Position numbers and translations under genes: made by a program. 28,333 nucleotides of DNA from CAZRCZ01 sp964598765 (lineage in GTDB: Bacteria; Sumerlaeota; Sumerlaeia; MVZB01; JAJFLK01). Positions within the stretch are counted from its first letter, which is position 1, and each line of letters starts with the position of its first letter. The notes under the pieces were generated by a model. The model saw only the letters and a list, made by a program, of their open reading frames with translations. It ran no database searches and was not told where the DNA came from. The stretch is from the NCBI GenBank assembly GCA_964598765.1, contig CAZRCZ010000035.1:1-28333 (forward strand), written 5' to 3'. Positions 9,301 to 15,216 of the stretch are shown piece after piece.

Positions 9301-9615
9301 GCAATTGTCCGGAAGACTGCTGGTGTCGAAGGAGACAAAACCTTTGTAATAATAACGCTCGAAAGTTGGACTCGCGGTGGCTTCGTCGCCCACGCGGAGG
9401 GAGGTATTTGTGTTGGAACTTGAATTGAGCGTTGCCGGGTTGGAGGTGAAGCCTCCGTTGTCTTGGGACTTGACCCAGCCATCTTCGGAAGCGGTTGAAA
9501 CAAACGTGACGGTGGTTTGCGAATGAACGCGGGCAACAAGTAAAATAGAGAGGCCGAGCGCGACAATAGCACCCCGACCCCGTTGTTTCGCCTCTTGCGA
9601 TTGCGAGCGTTGCAT
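6388..9615 (-). CDS. Secreted protein with two long SPTRTATL octapeptide tracts
   Basis: Exported protein of about 1,075 residues, not assignable to a named gene. From the ATG at 9615 there is a signal peptide (basic start, then GAIVALGLSILLVARVHSQ). Next comes a globular N-terminal domain (residues about 33-240; FERYYYKGFVSFDTSSLP and TASLKLRF resemble beta-sandwich DNRLRE-type modules on secreted proteins). Tract 1 (about 30 octads) follows, then a unique domain bracketed by Cys494 and Cys649 (...FFVEAHVGVS...FIFAYSTDD...TVYIRAQDS), then tract 2 (about 50 octads) and a short tail NMVRDWMQYE. Ser/Thr/Pro-rich tracts are likely extended, possibly glycosylated stalks. Its function is unknown; adhesion or carbohydrate contact is a guess. 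A GTG at 9684 would add 23 residues, but it lies only about 10 nt past the predicted transcription start. Very long frames on the plus strand here are shadows caused by the 24-bp period. Confidence 0.8.
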   Translation of the reverse strand: MQRSQSQEAKQRGRGAIVALGLSILLVARVHSQTTVTFVSTASEDGWVKSQDNGGFTSNPATLNSSSNTNTSLRVGDEATASPTFERYYYKGFVSFDTSSLPDNCVVTTASLKLRFGTAVGEPRTPFGQPYMEIISGSFSGNSALETADLDDATNVYNAGNLSTPLLPTAMVADSTYNNPFTSNLDKINLTGKTQMRIVFSGSYSPFPYNNNDNTSTYWGFYAGEASSSPERRPILSVTYIIPTPTPTQTATLTPTRTATSTPTATATPSPTSSASPSPTRTGTLSPTRTATLTPTNSASPSPTRTATLSPTRTATLSPTRTASLTSTSTATLSPTRTATLSPTRTGTPSPTRTATLSPTRTASLTPTPTRTATLSPTRTATLSPTRTATLSPTRTATLSPTRSSTRTPTRTATLSPTRTATLSPTRTASLTPTPTRTATLSPTRTATLSPTRTATLSPTRTATLSPTRSATLSPTRTATSSPTRTATPSPTPCVDPAVDRATADWGTATGTVTGTYTNTIGSDNTYQQIQEVYTGGFWQIDKRWTITVSPGSGHTFFVEAHVGVSTNGPDNFIFAYSTDDVSYTNMVTVLSTQSADAVFSFTLPAALSGTVYIRAQDSLRSGADTTNNVNRRDNLFVDDMYIQSSGNCTPTPSPTRTATLSPTRTATLSPTRTATPSPTRSATLSPTRTASLTATPTRTATLSPTRTASLTPTPTRTATLSPTRTATLSPTRSSTRTPTRTATLSPTRTATLSPTRTATLSPTRTASVTPTPTRTGTLSPTRTATLSPTRSATLSPTRTATLSPTRTATLSPTRTASLTPTPTRTATLSPTRTATLSPTRSSTRTPTRTATLSPTRTATGSPTRTATLSPTRTASLTPTSTRTATVTGTGTITPSPTRSSTKTPTRTATGSPTRTATLSPTRTATPSPTRTASLTTTPTRTATLSATRTATLTPTRSSTRTATRTATLSPTRTATLSPTRTATLSPTRTASATVTATRSSTATATRTGTASPTRSSTRTATRTATLSATRTASPTPTSSRTATPSPTVTRTATASPTSSATPTPNMVRDWMQYE
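6421..7668 (-). repeat. 24-bp tandem repeat tract, C-terminal half (about 52 units)
   Basis: Imperfect 24-bp units encode an octapeptide close to SPTRTATL, with variants such as SPTRTASL, TPTPTRTA and SPTRSSTR. The period is a multiple of three, so unit gain or loss changes protein length but not frame. The same period keeps other frames open over more than a kilobase. The unit count is estimated from tract length. Confidence 0.85.
8137..8890 (-). repeat. 24-bp tandem repeat tract, N-terminal half (about 31 units)
   Basis: Same octapeptide family as the downstream tract, separated from it by a unique domain of about 155 residues. Longer blocks spanning SLTPTPTRTATL, several SPTRTATL units and SSTRTPTRTATL occur in both tracts, which points to segmental duplication above the 24-bp level. 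Confidence 0.85.
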
Positions 9616-9700
9616 CCTACTTCTGCATCTTTGGCTTCTCCGGAAAAGCCTCTCAAAATTTTTCAAACGTATCCAGCGATCCACCGCATACTAGTCCCCA

Positions 9701-9728
9701 AGTATAGGACACTTTTTCAGGGTGACAA
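9701..9728 (-). promoter_or_regulatory. Sigma70-type promoter of the repeat-protein gene
   Basis: On the minus strand TTGTCA (-35, 9728-9723) and TATACT (-10, 9706-9701) are separated by 16 bp; each hexamer matches the consensus at five of six positions. A/T tracts lie upstream (around 9751-9760 and 9731-9736). The predicted transcription start near 9694 gives a leader of about 79 nt to the ATG at 9615, but only about 10 nt to the GTG at 9684, which supports the later start. Confidence 0.55.
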
Positions 9729-10032
9729 CCTAAAAATGAGTTCGATGCAAGATTTTTTTGCAACCAAATGAGGGTGCTTGCTTCGCTCCGCTTTTGTGGA
9801 TAACTTGTAGGCCATAATGGGGATGTTCGATTTCCACCTTTCACCCTATCTGAAAAGTTCGATTTGGAACAGATTCCAACCAAGAGTAACAATGGAGTCT
9901 CCTCGCCTATTGTGTTGGTTTCCTTTGAGTTACACCTATGGGCCTAGTTTCGCTTTGCCGAATTATAGAATTGGTGTAACCTATGCTTTGAATTCTCCGG
10001 AGCATTGAAGCTCGCCAAAAGGAGACGGACCG
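9729..10032. other. AT-rich intergenic region upstream of the DUF1800 gene
   Basis: No credible gene. The short open frame at 9817-10008 (+) lacks family features and has no clear ribosome binding site. The region is richer in A/T than its neighbours and must hold the promoter of the DUF1800 operon, but I see no hexamer pair good enough to call. It contains one perfect DnaA-box-like sequence, TGTGGATAA (9795-9803). A clear Shine-Dalgarno AAAAGGAGA (10018-10026) precedes the DUF1800 ATG. Confidence 0.5.
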
Positions 10033-11778
10033 ATGACCACCGGATTGCTTGATCCACTCGACTCATCCCAATGGGACAAGAACAAAGCCCGGCATTTGCT
10101 CAGCCGCGCCGGTTTTGGCGTGCCCCTCGCCGCGGTTGACGATTTGGCCAAATTAGATCCGGTCGGTGCGGTCGCCTCTCTTCTCGATTACGAAAAAAAT
10201 TCCGAACCCAATCACGAACCGGATTGGCTTGAGCCTCCCACGGCGGGAAGAGACTTGCGCCGCCAAGTCACCGCCATGGAGGCGCTCAATTCCAAAGGAC
10301 ACGAGTTGACCGATGAGGAAAAGAAACAACGGGAGGAAGAAACCAAGAAGCTCTTCAACGCGCTCCAACAGGAAGAACGTCAGGACATTGAGAAACTTAA
10401 GGCATGGTGGCTTAAACGTATTTTGATAACCCAACGTCCTTTACAGGAAAAAATGACCCTCTTCTGGCACGGCCATTTCGCCGTTTCCGCCGAGAAAGTC
10501 AAATCGGGCTACCACAATTACATGTTGAATAAGCTCTTCCGCGACAAGGCGACCGGAAATTTCAAAATGCTCGCCTACGAAGTCGGCATCTCGCCGGCAA
10601 TGCTCCGCTATCTCGACAACGACCAAAACAACAAAAACCACCCCAACGAAAATTGGGCGCGCGAGCTGATGGAGCTTTTTACTTTGGGCGTCGGCAATTA
10701 CACCGAAGACGACATTAAGAATTCCGCGCGGGCATTCACCGGCTGGACCTCCAACGGCGAGGAATTCGTCTATAACCCCCAAGCCCACGACGACGGCGAT
10801 AAAACATTCATGGGGAAGAAGGGGAAATTCAACGGCAATGACATTGTGGACATCATCTTCGAGCAAAAAGCCGCGGCCCGTTTCCTTCCCCAGAAACTTT
10901 GGAAATTTTTCGCCTACGAAGACCCGGAACCGGAAATCGTTGACGGTTTGGCCAAGACCTTCCGCGAAAACGGCTACGAATTGAAGCCCCTCTTGAAACA
11001 AATTTTCCTTTCCAAGGCTTTTTACAGCGAGAAGGCCGTCCAAACCCAAATCAAAAGTCCAGTCCAACTGGCCGTTTCGATGCTCTCCTATCTCGACGTG
11101 AACCCTCCGGCCGACAGTATCACCGAACGATACGTCGTCCTTTCGCTTCGGATGATGGGGCAGGACCTCTTCTACCCTCCCAACGTCAAGGGTTGGGACG
11201 GCGGCAAGGCGTGGATCAACACCAACACGCTCATGGTCCGTTACAACTTGGCGAATTTTCTCGTGCAGGGGGTCGCCACCAACGTCGGACCCGGCATGAA
11301 CATCCAGCAGATGCTCCAACGCTCCAAGCGCAAAATTGCGTCCCCGACCAATGCCAAACAGAGCAAACTTGAGCGGGCCAAAGAAGCGATGATGAAGGGG
11401 GACGCGATGGATCAGGAGATGGAGATGGGCATGGGAATGGAAGGGGACATGGGCATGAGCGGAAGGATGGACATGAAGGACGTCGGCGTCGTCGGGGACA
11501 GCACGGGCCCCAAGGGAATGAAACTCCCTTTTGCCCCCTTTGACGCGATGAAATTTTTCGGCAAAGGCTCCAACCTGACCGTCGCCCAAGTTGCCGACTA
11601 TCTCTCGGATTATTTCTACGGACGCCCGATGGGGCAAACCCAGCAGGGAGAGGTCTTGGAAGCCATGACCGGCGGATCGTCCCCCGCCGAAAAGTTGAAT
11701 GTTCAAGCGTGGGACGTCGGGCGTTTGCGGGGCGCGGTGCGGCTCATGCTCAGCGCGACGGAATTTCAAGTTTGCTGA
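10033..11778 (+). CDS. DUF1800 family protein with Met-rich insertion
   Basis: DUF1800 (PF08811) proteins are usually encoded next to a DUF1501 protein, as here; their biochemical role is not established. The 581-aa product has the family's conserved stretches: ARHLLSRAGFG near the start, LTLFWHGHF-like MTLFWHGHFAVS, ENWARELMELFTLGVGNYTE, ARAFTGW, FLPQKLWKFFAYEDPEP, MMGQDLFYPPNVKGWDGG and a C-terminal RGAVRLMLSATEFQVC. A charged insert (about residues 85-120) carries many Glu/Lys. Residues 453-481 form a striking low-complexity segment with 11 methionines, a composition seen in copper-handling proteins, and a copper efflux locus lies directly downstream. No signal peptide is visible. The start is well supported by an AAGGAG Shine-Dalgarno. 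Family assignment is secure; a metal role for the insert is inference. Confidence 0.9.
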   Translation: MTTGLLDPLDSSQWDKNKARHLLSRAGFGVPLAAVDDLAKLDPVGAVASLLDYEKNSEPNHEPDWLEPPTAGRDLRRQVTAMEALNSKGHELTDEEKKQREEETKKLFNALQQEERQDIEKLKAWWLKRILITQRPLQEKMTLFWHGHFAVSAEKVKSGYHNYMLNKLFRDKATGNFKMLAYEVGISPAMLRYLDNDQNNKNHPNENWARELMELFTLGVGNYTEDDIKNSARAFTGWTSNGEEFVYNPQAHDDGDKTFMGKKGKFNGNDIVDIIFEQKAAARFLPQKLWKFFAYEDPEPEIVDGLAKTFRENGYELKPLLKQIFLSKAFYSEKAVQTQIKSPVQLAVSMLSYLDVNPPADSITERYVVLSLRMMGQDLFYPPNVKGWDGGKAWINTNTLMVRYNLANFLVQGVATNVGPGMNIQQMLQRSKRKIASPTNAKQSKLERAKEAMMKGDAMDQEMEMGMGMEGDMGMSGRMDMKDVGVVGDSTGPKGMKLPFAPFDAMKFFGKGSNLTVAQVADYLSDYFYGRPMGQTQQGEVLEAMTGGSSPAEKLNVQAWDVGRLRGAVRLMLSATEFQVC

Positions 11779-11806
11779 TTTTTGAATTGGAAAAGGAGTA
11801 ATGAAA

Positions 11807-13072
11807 ATGAAACCGATGATGCTTCAAACGCGGCGTGAATTCATGTGCAACTGCGGCCTTGTCACGGCCGGATTGACTCTCCCGCAATTTCTTGTCCAGA
11901 CCGCCCAGTCGGTCGCCGCCGAACAGGGATGGGAACCCGCTTCGGGCGCTCCTCTTCCCGGATTCAAGGACGATCACGTTCTGGTCGTCGTTCAATTCAG
12001 CGGCGGGAACGACGGTCTCAACACGGTCATTCCTCACTCCGACGATCATTATTTCAAGTCGCGTCCCAAGCTTGCGCTGGAAGGAAACAATCGCATCCGC
12101 GTCAACGACGACTTGTCGCTCAACAACGGTCTCTCCGGTTTGAAAGGTCTTTACGACTCCGGAAAGGTCGCCATCGTCGAAGGCGTCGGCTATCCTAATC
12201 CCAATCGCTCCCATTTCCGCTCGATGGAAATCTGGCACACCGCGTCGGATTCGGACAAAAATGATTTGAACGGCTGGATCGGACGCTACTTTGACAACGC
12301 CTGCGACGGACGACCCCAAGCGACGGCGGGCGTCTTTCTCGGCAACGAACTTCCGCAGGCGTTTTACGGAACCAAGGGAATGGGCGTTTCCTTTTCCAAT
12401 CCGGACGATTTCGGATACGTCGCCGGGAAAAAGGGGGACGACACGCGCAGTTTCCGCGCGATGAATGACAAGAACGAGCCCGCCGAAAACCATACCGTGG
12501 ATTTTCTCCGCCACATGACCGACGGAGCGATGGTCAGCGCCGACCGCGTTCATCAAATCGCCAACAAGTTCAAGAACGACAACAAATATCCCAAGGACCC
12601 CTTCGCGCTGGGATTGGCAACCATTGCCCGGATGATCGCCGGAGGGCTCGGTTCGCGCATTTATTACATCGCCCTCGGCGGATTCGACACCCATGCCAAC
12701 CAGCGGGGTCAGCAGGATCGTCTTCTCGCCCGCTATTCTCAGGGCGTCACCGCGTTCTGGCGCGATCTGGCCGAGATGAAACACGACAAGCACGTTCTCA
12801 TGATGACCTTCTCCGAATTCGGGCGGCGCGTCAGCGAGAACGCCAGCGGCGGAACCGATCACGGGACTGCCGCGCCGATGTTCTTGATCGGCGACAAAAT
12901 CAAAGGCGGACTTCACGGCCAACGCCCCAGCCTGACCGATCTGGACCAAGGAGACCTTAAATTTACGACCGACTTTCGCTCCGTCTATGCGTCGGTCCTA
13001 AGCCAGTGGTTTAACGTTAAGCCGTCGGTCGTCCTTGGGCGCGACTTTAAGCAACTGAACCTGATCGCCTGA
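11807..13072 (+). CDS. DUF1501 family protein, Tat-exported
   Basis: DUF1501 (PF07394) belongs to the alkaline phosphatase-like superfamily. The N-terminus has a twin-arginine signal (TRREFMCNCGLVTAGL), which predicts folded export. Conserved blocks are VLVVVQFSGGNDGLNTVIP (metal/active-site region), YPNPNRSHFRSMEIWHTA, ALGGFDTHANQ, FSEFGRRVSENASGGTDHG and a C-terminal DFRSVYASVLSQWF, all expected of the family. Reaction and substrate are unknown. An AAAAGGAG lies at 11791-11798. The ATG at 11801 would be only 2 nt from it, while the in-frame ATG at 11807 is 8 nt away, so I prefer 11807; the frames are otherwise identical. It follows the DUF1800 gene by about 28 bp and is surely cotranscribed with it. 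Confidence 0.92.
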   Translation: MKPMMLQTRREFMCNCGLVTAGLTLPQFLVQTAQSVAAEQGWEPASGAPLPGFKDDHVLVVVQFSGGNDGLNTVIPHSDDHYFKSRPKLALEGNNRIRVNDDLSLNNGLSGLKGLYDSGKVAIVEGVGYPNPNRSHFRSMEIWHTASDSDKNDLNGWIGRYFDNACDGRPQATAGVFLGNELPQAFYGTKGMGVSFSNPDDFGYVAGKKGDDTRSFRAMNDKNEPAENHTVDFLRHMTDGAMVSADRVHQIANKFKNDNKYPKDPFALGLATIARMIAGGLGSRIYYIALGGFDTHANQRGQQDRLLARYSQGVTAFWRDLAEMKHDKHVLMMTFSEFGRRVSENASGGTDHGTAAPMFLIGDKIKGGLHGQRPSLTDLDQGDLKFTTDFRSVYASVLSQWFNVKPSVVLGRDFKQLNLIA

Positions 13073-13126
13073 TTTTCGGGCTTTTCGCATCCTTCGCGGG
13101 CGATTCTTTCCTTCCGCCGCATAACC

Positions 13127-13156
13127 TTGCGCCGTGAGGCTTGGTCATGGTATAAG
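13127..13156 (+). promoter_or_regulatory. Possible promoter of the Cys-rich gene and cus operon
   Basis: TTGCGC (13127-13132) and TATAAG (13151-13156) are spaced 18 bp apart. The -10 is good but the -35 matches the consensus at only three positions. Transcription would start near 13163, leaving a leader of about 11 nt with no Shine-Dalgarno. The -10 overlaps the left arm of an inverted repeat, as expected for a regulated promoter. Confidence 0.3.
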
Positions 13157-13188
13157 CGAGCCAAGCTTCTACCATGACGACCAAGGCC
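13138..13188 (+). promoter_or_regulatory. Inverted repeat covering the start codon of the Cys-rich gene
   Basis: GTCATGGTA (13144-13152) is perfectly complementary to TACCATGAC (13170-13178), which contains the start codon (13174-13176). Pairing can resume after a 3-nt bulge (CTTG at 13140-13143 with CAAG at 13182-13185) and again with GG at 13138-13139 and CC at 13187-13188. It could be an operator for a repressor overlapping the -10 region, or an RNA hairpin hiding the start codon. A second pairing, GCTTGG (13139-13144) with CCAAGC (13161-13166), is mutually exclusive with it. Confidence 0.45.
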
Positions 13189-13659
13189 ACAGCACTTTTT
13201 CTCGCGCTGATCGTTCTGATTTCGTCCGGTCTTCCCGCCGGCGAAGTTATCTACACCTGTAGTATGTCGGGACGGCAGTATAAGGCGTGTTGTTGCACGA
13301 ATCAGTCAGACACGCAGATGACGAATTGCCACGCCAAGATGGAACAGGCGTCGGCGAATTCGGAAGAAAAGGGTTGTTGTAGCCGCAAGAATGAGAAACC
13401 GTCCGGCGAAAATCCGACCGCCCGCGCTTCCCATGGTTGCGGATGTTGCTCCGTTTCCCACGTCGAAAAGAACAATAATCCCGCTCGAACCGTCGAAGAC
13501 ATCAGCGCCCCGCGCCCCGTTCTCCAAAAATCCTTGAATGTGGATTTGTATTCCGATGTTTCCGAACAATTCATCACCCGGCTTCATCGTTCCGATTGGG
13601 GACCGCCCAACCACGGATCGCCCCCGACGTATCTTCGTTTGCTTCAAATTCGCCGCTGA
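13174..13659 (+). CDS. Small secreted Cys-rich protein of the copper locus
   Basis: A 161-aa product with a clear signal peptide (ATALFLALIVLISSGLPAG, cleavage probably near residue 23). The mature part holds 10 cysteines in short clusters (YTCSMSG, ACCCT, NCHAKM, GCCS, GCGCCS) with nearby His and Met, then a linker and a C-terminal end GSPPTYLRLLQIRR. I do not recognise a named family. Small Cys-rich secreted proteins with a PPxYLxL-type C-terminus occur at the head of metal efflux operons, so a periplasmic copper/silver-binding role is a reasonable inference. About 140 bp separate it from the outer membrane factor gene. No ribosome binding site is clear; the start codon lies in the arm of a strong inverted repeat. 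Confidence 0.7.
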   Translation: MTTKATALFLALIVLISSGLPAGEVIYTCSMSGRQYKACCCTNQSDTQMTNCHAKMEQASANSEEKGCCSRKNEKPSGENPTARASHGCGCCSVSHVEKNNNPARTVEDISAPRPVLQKSLNVDLYSDVSEQFITRLHRSDWGPPNHGSPPTYLRLLQIRR

Positions 13660-13800
13660 CCGTTCCTCACACAACTGATTGATCGCATTGGCCTTTGGCA
13701 GTGAGGCCGAGTGTCGCCGTTTAATTTGGTTCGCTCCGGTCCCTCCGCCAGAGGACGTAAAAGTTCTCGTTCATCTAGCTTGGAAAGGAACGCGGCGTCC

Positions 13801-15216
13801 ATGCGTGGTTTCGCCCTTTCGTATCATTTTTCTTGGTCGGATAAACTCAAGCGCGGTTCGCGCATGGGGAGTGTGATTGTCTCCGCGACGGTCGCCTTGA
13901 CTGTGGCGTGTCAGCGCAACTTGTCGTTGCCGGGTGAAGCGCAAGAGCGAGAGCGAGCGGCGCAAGCGGCCTTGCCCTATAAAATCTCCCCCGCTGATCG
14001 CGTATTGCCCGATCTGGAGCGCGACGCGGACCTCGGGCGCGTTCTCGAAACGGCCTTCAATTCCAACGGCGAAATCGAGGCGGCGTATCGGGAGTGGCGC
14101 GCCGCGCTGGAGCGAGTTCCCCAAGCCGGCGCGCTTGCCGATCCGCGCCTCGATTTCAGCGTTCTTTTCGGTCCCGACAGCCTGAAGTCCTTCGGCGATT
14201 TCCTGCGGGTGATGGCGAGTCAGGAAATTCCGGCCAAGGGCAAACGCGCGGCGCAGGCGCGAAAGGCGCTGAAGGAGGCGCAGGCGGCCGGAGAGCGGTT
14301 CCGCGCCGCGAAGTTCAAATTGCAAAACCGGATCGTCCAAGCCTACGCGCGGGCCGCGCTCAACGAATCGTATCTCGATCTCTCGACCGAGTCGCTTCAA
14401 CTCCTGCATACCTCCTTCGAGGTGATGACTCTGCACTTTCACACGATCACTGGGGAGGCAAAAGTGGAGTTGAACAAGATCGAGGTGGAAATCGAGAAAC
14501 TCGACAGCGACCGGCGCGCCTTTCTCATCTCCCGGGAATCGTTGCGCGCCGAATTGAACGGACTCCTGAACCGCGAACCCAACGAGCCGCTGGGCGTGAT
14601 CCGAATGCCCTCGATTCGTGCGCCGGAGACCGAGGAGGCGAAACTCTTGGCTCGAGCCGTGGAGAACAATCCTGAACTTGCCGCTTTGCGGAAAGAAATC
14701 GAAGCCCGTGGCGCGGAGCAAACGCTCGCCGAACTCGCCAAAAAACCGGACTTCATGTTCGGCGGCGGAATGGACGATCCGCTCATGCCGATCCTCAGCG
14801 CGGGAATCACGCTTCCGATCAACAAACAACGCATCCGTTCCGGAATCGAGGAAGCGCTCGCGATGCGTCAGGCCGCCGAAGCGCGGCTCCGAAACGCCTC
14901 GCGCGACGCGCAGTCCCGCCTGATCATGGCGTTGCTGGGCATCCGCGATGCCGAGCGCGTCCTTGACGATTACAACCGCCGCGTCATCCCCAAGGTCCGC
15001 GAAACTCTCGATCTTCAACTGCGTTACTACGGAAGCGGCGGCGGCTCGTTCATGGAATTGATTGACACGCAACGCCTCATGCTCGATTTCCAAAAGATGG
15101 TTCGACAGGCCGAGGCGGACCGCCTGCGCAACCTTTCCGATCTTGAGGAAATTCTCGGCGAGGACCTTTTCGATTTCGCGCCCCAGACGCAAACCCCGGC
15201 GGAGGCCAAACCATGA
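13801..15216 (+). CDS. TolC/CusC-family outer membrane efflux factor
   Basis: Outer membrane channel of a tripartite heavy-metal RND pump. From the ATG at 13801 the 471-aa product has a basic n-region, a hydrophobic stretch GSVIVSATVALTVAC with a weak lipobox ending in Cys (CusC is acylated), then two long alpha-helical OEP repeats typical of the TolC fold. Examples are AYREWRAALERVPQAG, LQNRIVQAYARAALNESYLDL and, in the second half, NPELAALRKEIEARGAE and LDLQLRYYGSGGGSFMELIDTQR. The linking strand DPRLDFSVLF and its counterpart KPDFMFGGG are the channel beta-strands. An AAGGA lies 11 nt before 13801; an ATG at 13864 directly precedes the hydrophobic segment and is an alternative start. The stop overlaps the cusA start (ATGA), so the two are coupled. 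CusC assignment rests on the neighbours. Confidence 0.88.
   Translation: MRGFALSYHFSWSDKLKRGSRMGSVIVSATVALTVACQRNLSLPGEAQERERAAQAALPYKISPADRVLPDLERDADLGRVLETAFNSNGEIEAAYREWRAALERVPQAGALADPRLDFSVLFGPDSLKSFGDFLRVMASQEIPAKGKRAAQARKALKEAQAAGERFRAAKFKLQNRIVQAYARAALNESYLDLSTESLQLLHTSFEVMTLHFHTITGEAKVELNKIEVEIEKLDSDRRAFLISRESLRAELNGLLNREPNEPLGVIRMPSIRAPETEEAKLLARAVENNPELAALRKEIEARGAEQTLAELAKKPDFMFGGGMDDPLMPILSAGITLPINKQRIRSGIEEALAMRQAAEARLRNASRDAQSRLIMALLGIRDAERVLDDYNRRVIPKVRETLDLQLRYYGSGGGSFMELIDTQRLMLDFQKMVRQAEADRLRNLSDLEEILGEDLFDFAPQTQTPAEAKP

Noticed and set aside
9929..9980. GTTACACC / GGTGTAAC inverted repeat upstream of the DUF1800 gene
   Set aside because: 8-bp arms with a 36-nt loop are expected many times by chance in a window this size.
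9817..10008. Small plus-strand open frame of 63 codons before the DUF1800 gene
   Set aside because: No clear ribosome binding site, no recognisable features, odd composition; kept as intergenic.
10441..12949. Two long minus-strand open frames opposite the DUF1800 and DUF1501 genes
   Set aside because: Shadows of well-supported plus-strand genes; compositions are mirror images of the real frames.
13690..13708. GGCCT / AGGCC hairpin before the outer membrane factor gene
   Set aside because: Five-bp stem with a 9-nt loop and no T-run; too weak for a terminator.
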